In this document: positions 47,366 through 61,740 of the stretch, in pieces
How positions within the stretch are numbered: the stretch's first letter is position 1
How the letters are laid out: each line of letters begins with the position of its first letter
Origin: Holacanthus passer
Taxonomy: Eukaryota > Chordata > Actinopteri > Pomacanthidae
Reading direction: 5' to 3'
DNA length: 64,000 bases
NCBI GenBank assembly: GCA_025331565.1
Contig: JAFREQ010000026.1
Coordinates: 2,666,001-2,730,000, forward strand
Made by a program: the position numbers and the translations under genes
The notes under the pieces: model-generated
The model's database searches: none
Told to the model about the DNA's origin: nothing
Seen by the model: the letters and a program-made list of their open reading frames with translations, nothing else

Positions 47366-47480
47366 ATTGGAAGAAGAAAAAAAGAAATAAAGATGATGTT
47401 TTGATTAGGGTTAAGACAAAGCTATAGCTGAGGTGGAATCAATGAGGGTTAGAGTCAGGAATGAATCTAGTCCATGGAAA

Positions 47481-47505
47481 AGTGTGTGTGTGTGTGTGTG
47501 TGTGT
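47481..47505. repeat. (GT)n microsatellite, about 25 bp
   Basis: Second TG tract 116 bases after the (TG)27. Confidence 0.9.
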
Positions 47506-48959
47506 CCTCTAAACCTCTGTCCTGGGCTTCTCCTGTTAGCAAAACAAACACGAGGCTGGCTCACTTTGTCCCACTACCGTCAACTCGCTATAGCTGTTGT
47601 TGATTCAACACGGCGTCTGACACAGCGTGTTCCCTTTACCAACCTGAGGACGACAAACCAAGCAAGCGAGCTGACCAACAATACACAGAGCAACAGGCTT
47701 AATTCGAGAAAGGACCTGACAGGGAGGATAATACAAGCTGGCTGAAAAACACTGAGAGAGATATAAACTGGGAGGGAGAAAAGATGGGAGATGAAAGGTG
47801 AATTAAATGTCTGTATGAAAGGTTCTGGATTTGACTTTTCAATCAGAGACACAGCAGAGACTCATATACAGTACATAAAAAGACACATCATGGTTTAGAC
47901 AAAGGCCTAATCTATATGGGAAGGGATTTGGAAAATATAGTTTCAGACAACTTAGAAGAATTTGTGGAAGGAGAAAAAGGAGATAGGGACTGGGTGGAGA
48001 GAGCAGGACAGAGTTAAGACAGACAGAGTAGTAGATGGGTGGAGTGAGAGCTGGGAGGGGGTAGAAAGGAAAAGTTCCCGCTCCTGCTTTCCGAGTGGAT
48101 TCTCCAGCTCAGCAGTGGGGAATGTGCTGGCATACCACAGAGCCTGCTGCTGAAGAATGCAGTGATTCCTAACGGATCCACAGCCGAGCACACACACACA
48201 CACGCACACATTGACGCACACACACACACACAGACCAAGCCCCAGTCCTTTCCCTTCTCTGTGCTAAAGCTCTGTTTAACACTGAATTAACTGGTCTTTT
48301 TCACATCACATGTAATGAGCCACAATATCACAATGTCCATTTGTTTACACAAAACAGTGGCACGAGATGCTGGTCAGGCAACACAGGACGTCACATGCAT
48401 GAGCTGTTGACGTCTACATTACAGAAGCAGATACTTTTTGAGTATATGCTAAGAGTTCAAGTAAGCTGTTGGCTGCATCAAGGAAAAAAACACTGAATAC
48501 TACTTGACTGTTTATAATTGCACATTGATAATTGCATTGTAAGGACAATTTCAATGCTTGTGCAGCTGAGTTACAACTGAACAGAGATATGTCAGTGCCA
48601 ACATTTGAAGTGAGATAACTGTGAGGATGATCGAATAGGATTCTCTTAAACAGCAGCATCCAGCACCTGGACATCAAACACCTGCCCAGAGTCATTTCAC
48701 CTGCCAAAACTGTTACGTACAATTTGTTGTTTTATCATTGTGATCTTAACAGGACACAATGTGGTTGTAAATACACTTGAATAATGTAAAATGTAACATT
48801 CTTTTGCAAACTTTTAGCGCTTCTCTACCTTATTTATTTATCCACCAAACCCCCCGCCCCATATTTTAATGCAGCTGGTCTTGACACAACATCAAGTCCC
48901 GCCAGAACACTTCATCCTCAGGCATCAGTGACTGGCCTCAAACAGACTGTAGGAATTTA

Positions 48960-49800
48960 AGTTTGACCTACAGCAGTGAAAGGAAGTAAGAGAATGAAAA
49001 GAGAGGCCAAGAATAAAGGAGGAGTTGTGAAAAAGGAAGAAAAAGAAAAAAACTTATGAAGGAAAACTAAGGCAAATGGTAGAGTCACAAAAACAGATAT
49101 GAAAGAACCAAATGCCTGAATAGGTGAAAGAAATCTGGAAAATTAAAAAGAGAAAGAAGCAACAAGACAAAATGAAAGAAAGCAAAACAGTAAAGGATCA
49201 AGAACAAGTCAGACTGGGAGATTCGGGAAGAAATAGCAAACAAAACAAGGAATTATATTATTTAAAAAGACACACAAAGAAGAAGAAAAGCAAAGAACGA
49301 AAGAAAAGAACAAGGGAAAGTGAATAAAGGGAAAGTGTGGAGCTGATAGGAAAGTGTAGTGAAAGAGGTGTGGTACACAAAATATATGATCTAATGCTAT
49401 ATGCTGCATCGCCCCACCCAGAGAGAGGGAGAGAGAGACACACACAGAAAGGGGGAGAGACAGGGAGAGAGAAAGAGTCCATGTCCTGACAAGAAGTGCA
49501 GGCAGGCTCCCACAGGCCCAAACACAAGCTTTGGGGCCTTACATACGGGGAGGGGGGAGGGAAAGGAAGGGGGTGGATACAAGACACTGAGAGACAGACT
49601 GGAAAGTTCACTGGTGTTAACAGGTTTCAACTGGAGGGGGAGAAAAGAGGGAGGAAAGATTGCAAAATAAACAAGATGAGACAATCACACATGAAATAAA
49701 CAAGAGGGAAGAAACTACACCAAAGAGTCAAGAGAGGAGAAGAGAAAGAAGACGAAAGAGAGACAAGAGAGATCGTTGGAGAGAGAGAGAGAGAATGTTG
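48960..49800. repeat. Purine-rich low-complexity region
   Basis: Long stretches of A and G on the plus strand (gaaagaaa-, aagaagaaaa-, gagagaga-like words), broken only briefly near 49370-49420 and 49490-49550. Confidence 0.8.
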
Positions 49801-49850
49801 AGATCAGTCTGACCTTGGCCTCAGCCTGACCTACTGACACATAACTGACT

Positions 49851-49886
49851 GAGGAGGAGGAGGAGGAGGAGGAGGAGGAGGAGGAG
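49851..49886. repeat. (GGA)12 trinucleotide repeat
   Basis: 36-bp gag/gga run at the end of the purine-rich region. Confidence 0.9.
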
Positions 49887-52800
49887 TGCTGTTTGCTCCT
49901 GTCTAGTTAGGTTTACAAAATCCTGATGCAAAGTCATTCAATAATCCAAAGGGAAGTGGCATTATGCCACAGTCACATTCATGTCAGTCTCCCAGCTGTT
50001 AAGACCAGTAAGTGATATGGAACATTTTAAATGGCTCCAATGCCATTGAAAGGCTGGTGTATATGGTTCCAGTGTACAAACAACATGCGTACATCACCAA
50101 TACCAGCCTTTAAATACTGTTCTTATACTGTTTCAGAGTATAAGAGGAGGAGGAGTTTCGGCTTTAAAATTTTAAATGCTAATGAGACAGTGATGAAACT
50201 GAGGAAGATGAGAGAGAGAGAGAAAATCTGTTCTCTGTCCATCTACATGATCGGTGTGTCAGTCATCATGTCAGACAGGTGAAGCTGAGTGAGAGGAAAC
50301 AGACAGTCAAGCTGTCAGGAAACCAGTCAGCAGGTGATTTACACCGCTCTCACTGGCCGACTCTCTCTCCACACATGCTCCAATGCTTGATACTGAAGTA
50401 TATGTCAACAACAGCACCTGTATTCTGTTTTATGTGTGTGTTCTGCCCGTGATCTATGAGCACGATGTTATTGATAGTTGGCCTCTTAACACTGCTGGCA
50501 ATGGTGAGAACCAACCACTACCATCCTAAACTCTAAATGATAGTATGTCACTTTTGGATTGGCAGATATATTCATATATATTTCACATTAAAACTCACAT
50601 TTTAGTACCTTGGATCATCAGGGATGTGAAAACATCATATTACCAGTCAAAGAAATTTAAAGTGTGCATTCTCATCATCCTCAGTAATACAAGCTTCGGA
50701 GCAGAGAGGAGGGACAAACAGGAAAGTCATCGTGCTGCTCTGCATCACTCTGCCCGTCGTTTCCATCAACTTTTTCTACTTCCATAACAGTTAGGTTTAC
50801 AGTTCGGTGACTGTGAGACAAGACTATGTTTACAAAGGTTTATCACCGGTCATCTCATTTCCTTGTGTTACTCTGCGTATAGAAGCATAGCTTAAAGAGA
50901 GTCTAATGATTCAACTGACAGTCTGAGCTGTTTTCACTGGTCATCATCCAAACCCAGCTGGTCAGTCCAAGCTTTCCTGCCACATCACTCCTCTCTCATA
51001 ATGGAAACCAGGAGACAGTCTAGAAAATACTATAGGCTACGAAACACTCCAGAGGACCCTGTAGGAAATAAAACTCAATCAAAAGTCAATCTTCTATCTT
51101 CTTCTCAAGTCAAAGTCTATCTTTATGATTGAGGTCTTTAAAACTCAAATGAAAAGAAACACAGAAAACTTTAAACAGATGAAATGTGGAAAATAGACCA
51201 TTATGTCATTTCCATAGGAAACAGTGAGATAAAGAGGAGCTTTTCTCCTCCTGTGTCCAGATCACACGAGTGACTTTTGCTGAATGAAATCATTAAAAAG
51301 ATCAATCTGTGTCTCCTGGGCCCTCCAACAGAGAGAGGCAGAGAGCGATTCCTGTGACCCATAATAGAAGAGGAAGAGGAACACCTTTTCATAGCAGTCC
51401 TGCATCATTCCAGCCAGGACACCAGGTCAATTTATAGAACATTATATAAAGCACATCTCTCATCTGGTTTTCGCATTGTGTGTGAGTCTATGCTGCAGTG
51501 TTGATGTGCACAAGGTGTAAAGTCGGTCTTTTCCGCTTGGGTGATTATTTATTTATACGGTGTGATGTTTAAAACAGTGGCCAAGATGAGTAAGTGTGTG
51601 TGTACGCTTATACTTCTAAAGTGGGAAGCACCTGCCTGACAATGAGCCGGTGTGCGTGTCTCCCTTCAACAGGAAAAGGAAAAGCATCATCACCGCTACA
51701 GCTACTGGGTGCTGCTTTCTGTATTTATGTCTGTGAAGGTTTTCAGACATCCAGGTCAAGGTATTCAATTCAAGCAAGAGCTGAATCTTACTTGGAGTTA
51801 AATCTTTTACTTCAACCAGGGAAACTTAAGACAGTTATGCAGAACTGAAGAAGCTCCTTGGATGTCTATGAGAAGTGAGACATCTTCAAGAATCTACAAA
51901 CCAAGTCCAGTTGCCTTTGATTCAAGTGTTACTTGAAAATCAGTAGTGGCTGGCATTTTCAAATTCCTAACAGTCCCCTCAGGTGATTACATTCAATGTT
52001 GAAGTAGTCCTGTAGTCATGGTAGATTCAATGAAAATGCAGCTACCAGTAACCCCAGGAAGCAAATACAAATATATGTTCTATAAATCTAATATATATCT
52101 AAATCTATAAATCAAGTGAAGGTAACACTTGTGAACTCAGCATGAGCTGTCCTGACAACTAGAATAACCAATCGTGTGATGCTTATGGTTGTCGACTGCC
52201 TTATAACTAATTTCTATTTCATGTCATGTCTTTATTTTCTGCACCAATGTATGGAGAGTAGTATTGATAAGGGTATCAAAAAGCAATATCAGTTGATACA
52301 GATATCAATAAAATCCTAGTGATACCCATTCCTACTGTACACACCAGCTTCCAGCTTTTTTGGCTTCATCAGAGCAGACTGCGCTTCACAATGTCTGACA
52401 TCATTCCACATCCACTCTGGACCTCATTCAAACATGGTCTGCCAAGTCAAGAAATCCAGGTGGCGTCATTACTTTAAAATGTGCTGCTGCATCAACACAA
52501 ACCTCCATTACAGAGTTTCTCATCTGCAAACAAAGTGTTCATCCTTTAGCAGACAGACATGAAGCATATCGATGAATCTGGGCACCATATTTTATGAACC
52601 TGAACCATATATGTCCCAAATCATCAGGCTGCTTTCAACAGCCGTTCGAGTCTTTATGCCATTTTGTCAAATTCACAACCTTTTAAAAAGGTCCACAGAA
52701 ACCCTGCACATGTCAGCACTTCACCTGGACACCACCCAACAACAGTAGCAGTCGATTATAAACATTAAACAGGTAAAAACTCCCTGTCTCTTCTCTTCCT

Positions 52801-55800
52801 GTCCAACAGAGGGGGGAGGAAGTTTTTCTGCCCTAAAAAGACTAATGCCAGGGACTATTTTCATATATCACACATGTCATAAACTCGAGTGTGGATTTAA
52901 TTTCAATATAAATAAAGCTGTAGGTGTTCCTGTGCTACATCCGTAGGACTACGTGCTGCAGGCCACTAGACATATCCTTAATTTCAATGTTTTGGTTGAG
53001 TGAAAAGTCCAGATGATGGTTTTTTTATTGTCTCATCTTTTTCCCAGCAGTGGGGGAGGTTTCCCAGTAGAAGGACACGGCTGCTGTATGAATGGAGAAC
53101 AATTCTTTGGTATCCTTTACTCCATCCCCCATCCCTTCCCACTTCCTCTTGAGTCTTTCATCAACATCCCCTCTTCTCCCCTGCTGCAGTAGCTGGTGGT
53201 TGGAGGTCTGGAGGAAGCAGGGTGGGGGCTGAGAGCAGGGCAAATGATTTGCAGTCTACCTGTGGAAGCGTACGTAGCACTCCAGTGTTGGGGAGGCTCT
53301 GAATGTGGCAGTCGCAGCTATGCTGGGAATGTGAGCCTCCGCTCTGCCAGGGCTGGACCGGAGAAGCCCACAACTCTATTTAAGGAAATGGCAGTCAGGG
53401 GCCCATCAGCCGCTCTCTCTGCCTCTCCATTTCTCTGTCTGTCTCTTGCTCGGCTTAAAGCCCCCCCTTCCTTTCTTGTACAAGAATGATAATTATTTTC
53501 CTTTGTGGAAGAAAGGTTTATTTCCGTACCTGCTGGGAAGAAGGAGAACAGACACACAACAAGAAAAGTGCGCACACACACGCGCAGCAGTGTATTGGTG
53601 GTGTGGTTTATGTAATTGTTTCCGGTGCATGTGTGAGCCTAATAGGGACGTGTCTTTGTAAAGTGCCTCAGTCCTGGGGTCTGCCAAACAACAACCAAAA
53701 CAATAACCAGGCAGCAAAGAAAGGAGAAGTTTGAAAGAAAGTGAAAGCTTCAGTCTACATGATGAAGGGACACAGCAGCCATACAGGCCCATTTCACTGC
53801 TAACTGCTTGAGCTCAAGGGTTAAATACACATGCAAAAACAAATCAAATATTTAGTGAGTATCTTTCAACTATAAAGACTTTCACTAAATCATCATATCA
53901 ACATGGTTCACTTCTGATATTATGAATCACAACCACTACTTCATTCATTAATACCATTGAACTGCTGTTGTGGGTCACCCTGTGTCTAAAGAGCTGTAAA
54001 CTCTACAGATACACAGAATTTTATTAGATAAGCTTTTATTTTCTGTCTAATGATGGACTAATTATGATCTAATGATAAACATTTTAGTCTACATAGGATG
54101 AATACTGGTGCGACATGTGTCTCTGATATCACAATAACTGTCTTTGCACTGGCCTTCCAAAGCTGCTGTTTATGAATCACAACAAACATTTCAGCTCATG
54201 GATAGATTTGATTCTTGTGAGCAAAACTGCAGGTCTGTGGTAACAACACGTGACTGGTTTGACCACGTCAGTATGTCCACTGTCTACAGCCCAGTCAGAG
54301 GCTACAGTCAGGCTACATCGGTCACTGCTGCAGTGTGTGTGTGAGTGTGTGTGTGTCTGTGTGTGTGTAGAGGCCATTGCTGCATTAGAGCGTGTGTGCA
54401 TTTCGCTGCAGCTTGTGATGTATATCAGAGCGTCATGTGGAATGTGCAGTGTGGGTCTGTGGGCGAGTGACAGACAGGTTTACCCAGCATCCTCGGCTTC
54501 CACAGCCTGAGGGATGTAGCTTCAGCATCCGGCTGTAACACCATGTGAGTAGATACAGTACAAACACACACAGAGGCCCATTCAGAAAAACACAAGAGAG
54601 CTCTCCTGGCAGCCCACTGGTCAGATTTTCAGAAATGTCAAAATCCATCGGGCACTTTCATTCACATTCAAGGTGGATTTTTAACGGTGGGAAAAGTAAA
54701 GAGAACTTTGGGCAACCATCACGAAACTTGATAAACCAAATATTTGTCTTTGATAATATGCACCTATGGCTTTTCAATGTTATTTCATCTATGGATTCAT
54801 GTACTGTGGGAAAACAGTAAAAAAAAGTGAGATGAATTATGCAATAACCACATAAAAGTGTGGTTTCCAAAATTACAACAAGAACAAAATATTGTCTTCA
54901 GTCTAAAAACATCAGCACTGGCCTTCAAAAACTCACGTCAGTCAAAGTCTTGAGGTCACAAACTGTGTAATGTGTAAATGTGTACACTTGGTAATAAACT
55001 GGTCTGATGTAAATTAAACCCTAAGATCCAAACATTACAGTCCTGAAAAGGCCTTGAAGCATCAGGTTGGTTCAAAGACTACCGTTGTATGGCCGCCACA
55101 GCAACCGTTGCCATGGGGCTGTACTGATGTCACACTGTCTGTCGTGGCCAACGGCGTATCAACCAATCAGAAGTAAGAAGCGTGGCCGGCGGCGCCTTGC
55201 TGTTTCTCCACTGTCACCGTCCATTCATGTGAGGACAGTCAGAGACACAGCTGAGACTGGAGCACTGTCCCACATTGAGGTCTTGGCTCAGCTGCCGTGA
55301 GCTGGCAAACTAAAAGTGTCCCTGTCGAACAGCAACCCCTCTCATATTAAGATGTCCTTCGCCTGGTTCAACACTAGTGAACTAATTTATTAGTTATTGT
55401 GTTACGGTAACAAACTTGTAGAATCATCAGGAGGGCGTTATCAGTTGCTGATACTGACTTATCACAGACTTTATGTAGTATTTATAATTTAATATTTGTA
55501 TATGATTTGTTACCACCTTCTTTGAATGTAAAGACAGAGACAAAATACACTCAATGGAAGCTTTAGGTACATCTATAAAATCATATGCAATCCAATACAA
55601 CAGCTCAGCCATGAATTCCAGCTGATGACCGGAGCAAAGCATTTTCCTTGTTCCAAATCTAACTTGTGTTATTTTCTGTGCTCCCTCGTCTGTATGGATC
55701 TGCTCGTCTGTGCAGTTGGGACCGGACGGCTCCCGAGCTTAAACAGCCTCATTACACAAGAAGTGTACTGTATAGCACAGCCAGCTGCCTGAGAGCGGGC

Positions 55801-58800
55801 GGGGACGGGGAAGGGCTGAGGGTCTGTGGGGCTATATGGGGAAACATTATACGCCTGTATGTCTGGTCTGGTCACGACGAGACTGACTGGTCATCTATGA
55901 GGCAGACTGGTATCCTTCACCTGTTCTCACCCTCTCTCGCTCTCACACGCTCTCTTTCACACACACATACACACGGATGTACTGTATGTGAATTATCTGT
56001 TATGTTTTCGCTTGTTACTAAATAAAGATGTAAATTAAGATGTTGTTTTCAACTTAACATTAGATTTGTACTCAGGCTTATGCAAAATTATTCTATTTCA
56101 ATTTTTCTGACACAGGCACTCGACTTCTAACCATTGTAATTTACTAAACCTGTAAGTGTACAACCAAATAATTCCACTCTTATTAGTCTTACATGGTTTT
56201 ATTACAGTGAGTCTCAGCAAAAAATGTGTGAGATCCTGAAAAGCTTGGAAGGTGTGCTGGATCTGATCGAAGCTTTGTGTCAACAAGGTTCCCTGACCAA
56301 GTCAAGCAACATTATGTCTTCAGAAATAGAAACATAAATGGTACAATTCATTTGTGATGGCGTCACAGTATGTGTCTACTATCAGTGGTAGAGTAAACCA
56401 GAAAGAAAGACCAGTCCAGTCCATCCACCCCAACATCCAACCAGCCTCTTAGTGAAGATTCAGACCGGGCCAAACCAATAACCAACAACTGCTTCAGATA
56501 TGCCTCCATACTCAGATCAGAGAGGCTGAGCTCTGCTATAGCGTTTCTTCATGTGTGCATAGTTTTGAAATTAGGTCAGAGCAAAACTGATATACTGCAT
56601 TGCTTTTGTTTTCTATTGAAATACTCGGTGACCATTTGCAAATGTTTGAGCACCTTGGCAAGAATTGTGGCCCATTGGACAGTTTAGTGTTTGTCAGCTT
56701 TCAAAATAAATAACAAATGTTTGTCTTCTTTTCCTTTGCTCTACCAAACACATACAAAAGCCCCTTCAGACCCAAAAGCCAGAGTACATGTCACACCGTT
56801 CATTTTGTGCACCAGTCAAACCTATAATCCACCAGCTGAAAGTGTATGCAGTGTGTGCTCAGTCTGTTTGACACTTTCTTAACGTGAGCGGACTGGCCAC
56901 TCAATCATAAGTGATGATAGTGTGTCTTTTAGTTTGAGGCCAGGTGTAAACATACACAGATACACACATGGTGCAGTAATCCAACTTACTGGAGAAAGCA
57001 AAGCTGGGATCAAAGTTATAAAAAAGCACAGAAGGGTTCAGTGAGAAACTAAACCTCAAGGATTTATGAGGCGCTTGATTGCATAATCCCTGCTATCAGC
57101 AATACCTCGTCCGCCTCGCTCAGAGATAATATCAAGAGCCTGACATGTCTGAGGCTTCGAGTAGCTTCCATCAGGGTGGAGTCCTTTGGCAGCTGGTCCG
57201 AAGCCCCGGTTTCTGTCCATCCTCTTGTTTTCACACACACACACAGAGAACACACACCTGGAGGCAAGAGCTGAAAAGAAAAGGCCTTTGCTGTAGAGGC
57301 AGAGGGGAAAAGACGAGCTTTATTTCGTTTTCCCCTCTGGTCGTTTTGGCAGGTTGTCTGTCCCCATTCCTGAGGTTCAGTACGAGTTCACAGAACACGC
57401 CGTCAACTTCCAGAAATAAACTGTTTGCTCATGCGTGGGTGCGATGAAATAGTTTGGACAGAGACAAGAGTTTTCTCTCTGTCTCTCTCTCTCTCTCTGA
57501 CAAAAAGGCCAATGAGACTTTTAGAAAGGCACAGAGGATGTTGACAAATAAAGCTTGTGTGAGTGTGTGAAAAGTCAAATTAGATCACTTCCACTTTACA
57601 CTTTTATCTCTATGGGGCCGATATTTATAGACACTCCCTTGGCAAAGTTTTACAGTGTGTTTTTAAATCATGAAGCCTTCATTTGGTTTGGTCAAAGATT
57701 GTGTTTTGTCATTTCATGGTGCCGTTAATTACACTTACATTTACCACGTGACCTCTCAGAGGTAAATTAGAAGTCTCCTCCAGAAAAACACAAACCAAAA
57801 AAGCATTTTACAAACTTAACCTTCTTTGAATGGATGCTGACCTGTTATTTTCAAGCTTGGTTTGACACCATAAAATCTGGACTTTCAAAAACAAGTAATA
57901 CTTAAAAGATAAAACCAAAAAACTTGGGGAAAGTTAGACTAGGCGGAGAAAGTGGTGAATGAGTTTCAGCTGTAAATGGCACCAGTATTCTCTGAGTCTT
58001 CATCTTTTCCCTTCTTCGCCCCACCCGTCCCTCCTCTCACCCTCCCCTCTTCCATACCGCGGTGTACTCAGGAGACCTTAGCTCCACTGAAGGTGGAATC
58101 GGCTTTCCTTTTCCACTGTGTCTTTTTCCCCCCACGCTGGAAAAGCCCCCGTCCGACTCTCGCCGAGTGCCTGACTCAAGTGTGCTCCGACGTGCCCACA
58201 TTCCTAGACAGTATCCCCAACACCGGAACCGTTTACCGCCTCAGCCGGGAATGCTGATTTCCAGCCCAGGTTTTCATCAGACCTAGTTTAGGCAGAGAGT
58301 GCAACAGGAATTCACTGAGTAATACTAGCCATTATACAACGCAGACTTTCCCTCCATGTCAGTCATCTTACACGCAGGCAAATGCAGAAGTATGCTTCCT
58401 CTCTCTCCGCAATATTAGACGCAAAGCTAGTGCCGGCAGCTCCTATGAAAAGTAATTCTTTCGCTGGAAGTCATATTCTGACCTAGATTCAAACTGCTTT
58501 TCAAATTCAAATTCTCCACTGAGGTTAAGCCCCCACCACCCTCCACCCTTTGTATAATCCTGGCATTTTTGAGGATCTGGTGCTTCCAGGTGTAAAGAAA
58601 GGTGTTTTTCCATTTATGTGCTTTGGCAAATCCTTTCATGATGCCAAAAATGCCTCCTGGTTCTGCTGTGAGAGACGTTCCAGCTCACACTGTTGTCATT
58701 CAAAACACAAACTGTGTACAGACAGGACATTTGACGTGCAGACGATGACAGTGTGTTTTAATCTGTGCTGCTAACTGTTGTGGAAAGTATTAAACAAACA

Positions 58801-59834
58801 TTAATACCAACGTGTGCAACAGGTTACAAGTAATGAGGCCTTTTAATCGCAGGGATTAAAAAAAAAAAACAAGGACAAAATAGATAATCCATTGACAAAT
58901 AAAATATGATCTGATAAAAACTGTAGCAAGCGAGAGGTCTGTGTTGTTGCTCTTTTTGTCTAATTGCTAAAAAATCTCCTCCAGACATGTTGTACATATA
59001 TAATAAAAACTTGGAATAATAATCTTAATAATTTATATCCACTTTCCACAATAAAGTTTAATTAACTAGTTGAAAATTCTTAATATTACATTCACTCCTT
59101 CTCCTGTTTCGCCTGAAAAAAAGGAAGTGAGTCTATGAATATGTAAATATAAGTTAACCACTTACACGTCTTAAAATCAGATTTAAGGCGAGCGTGGAGA
59201 AAACTTCCCCTTTCAGCAGATGAATGTGAAAACTGTCTAGTGTCAAACAAACATTATCCAAGTAGAGTAACAACGACCAAAACACATTTTTGACCGGAGG
59301 GAGACTTTAACACAACGGTGATTCAGCCAATGTATTTTTATTTGATGTCCTTCATATCTGGTGTCTGGTAGATCTGTCCACTGTAAGTGTTTTTGTAAAT
59401 CTTTTACTAGCAGCAGTTTGTAGTACACTATGTTAGCCACAATACATTTAAATAGCTACTTTATATGCCTTGATTGTAGTTCTTACAAGCTACTGACATG
59501 TCTGAGGCTAAATCACATGTGATTTCTGGGCAGTATAAAAACAACCACAGCAAAAAGCAAAGAGACCAAATGGAAGGAATTTCAGGATGACAACAGTGAA
59601 ATGGATGAATTCTGAACTGAACACAGTGACTGCTGCCACTCATCCCAGACACAGAGCTCTGTCTGTCACCTCCAGCTGCTTGTACATATCCAATCCCTGC
59701 CCGAATCCTTCCAGCTCAAACAGCCGTGCAGGCCAGGTCAGCAGTACACTGCACCACACGAAAATGAAGTTAGTCATTCAGAACACCAGGCCCACTGTCC
59801 TGTCCTAACCCCACCCCTTATACTAACCCTACAC

Positions 59835-59836
<2 letters not shown>

Positions 59837-59891
<55 letters not shown>
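59837..59891. repeat. (TG)27 microsatellite
   Basis: 55-bp pure TG run. Confidence 0.95.
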
Positions 59892-59892
<1 letters not shown>

Positions 59893-61449
59893 GTCCTCCA
59901 GACAGTACTCGCTCGCTATTCATGTCCTCTCAACTTGATGCGATATTGTCCCTCTTGGGATTGTCTCAAAAGAAGTTTTGTTCTCCTTTGAGGGGGGGAG
60001 GAAAAACAGGAAGTTAGATTCTAATAACTAGAACTGAAATGCTGCAGGCTACAGATTACACCCATGAAAAATCACAGACGAAAACCAGGATTTAAACTTT
60101 CGCTCTGTGGTTTCTCACATCAAAACCAGTCAAATCCTTGAGGCGATTTGGGAGGGATGATTATGGATGGCTTCTCCCTTGTTGACTGAACTGAAAACTC
60201 AGCAAATGCTGCATTTACAAATCTGTACTGGGCTGTTAAGCAAATTACTCAGTCTGAGTCTAAAAATAACATGAAAACCAACAATAAAAATAAATCATGT
60301 GTGATGCAACTCCGCCTGTCTTTCAGTGAGATAGTGGCCCCATTGACTACGACTGCATCTCAAGTCGCAAATAAAGTCGCATCACTCGCTGGGTCCCAAA
60401 ACAAGGCAGCCTCTCAGCCGCTCAGAGAAGTAGGTCACTGAGGATTCCATTCATTTGTACACCGCTTTCCAAATAGTTGCGCTTTTCCACTCAGCCCAAG
60501 ACTTCCAGCTGCATGTTAACCCTTTCACAGCCTGCAGGTCTCATTTCTGCACCAGCACCAAAATCATACTGCACTTATTACTAGTCAGTTAGAAAACTAA
60601 TAGCTGTGCATGAAGGCTCATGAGAAAAACTTTCAACCTGTGAGCGATTTCGTGATTTTGTTCCCAAAACTAAAAGATTTTGAAATAGCTATTTTTAGAC
60701 TGGCATTGTCAATATTGTGTAAAACTGAAAACATTGCAGGTTTTTATTCCTTAGCCGTCAAAAAAGCCTTTGAAATAAACTGATGGACTTTTAAAGAAAA
60801 CTCTTTGATGAAGATTTTCAAGACAACTGAACAATGTTTTCCGCAGAGAGTTTTAGAAATGTATTAAGAAAGATTAACAAAGCATTTTCAACACCCACAC
60901 ACACACAAAGCCTAATATGCCATTTCTAAGGCTTTACATGTTCCTGTGGTAAGAAATACTTGCAAACTGGCAAATACTCCATAATCAATGCAAGATCAGT
61001 ATTGGGCCAGTAAAACAGCCGACTCAATATATCTGCCTTCCTCTGGCACATAAGCACTCAAACAAGCTACCACAACATACCAGAGGGATCACGTAACCAG
61101 ACAACCTTCTCAATCTCCCTCTTTTCAGCAGCGTGTGTCCTGACGTTAAGTCTACAGCGCAGAAACAGGCCTGCTGATTCCAACTTACTGAGCTGAATCA
61201 GCGGACGGGAAGCGACCACAAGCTGACACAGGTGGGAGGAAACTCAAGGGCGTGTCCCAAAATCTAATCCAGAGATGCAGAACGAAGAAGCTCATTAAAA
61301 CCTTTAGCATGATTCCACCGGGACAGAGCTTGTTGCAGAGAATATTTGGGGCCGATGTGAACTGAAATAACTCACACGGAGATTCAGCAGTGTGTTTTCA
61401 CTTCTGAAAATGTTTTTAACTTTACCACGTAATTGAATCATTGCAACAC

Positions 61450-61740
61450 AACCACTGAGCTGACCTGTGTATTTGTAACAACCAGCAAGGAGCCATTTTG
61501 TTGATTGACTTCAACACAGTATAACATCGAACAAGTCTCGGGCATTAAGACCTCCTACCAGCAGTCCAAAGCTCCTGTGCTCGTGGTAAAAACACAGACA
61601 CTCAGCAAACAGCTCCCAGGCAAAGTTGGCTAGCTGCACGGCTAACTGAGCTAACGAGCTAAAGGTTAGTACAGTTTGCAGCAGTCTTGCCGTCCCCAAC
61701 TGTCCCCAATACTGTCGTCCCAGCAACAAGGCGAAGCTTC
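61450..61740. repeat. Possible interspersed-repeat fragment
   Basis: The words ggctagctgcacggctaact and gagctaacgagctaaaggtt resemble blocks common in teleost repeats. They also resemble the gctaacagctaatg words at about 14230 in this window. Boundaries are unclear. Confidence 0.25.
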
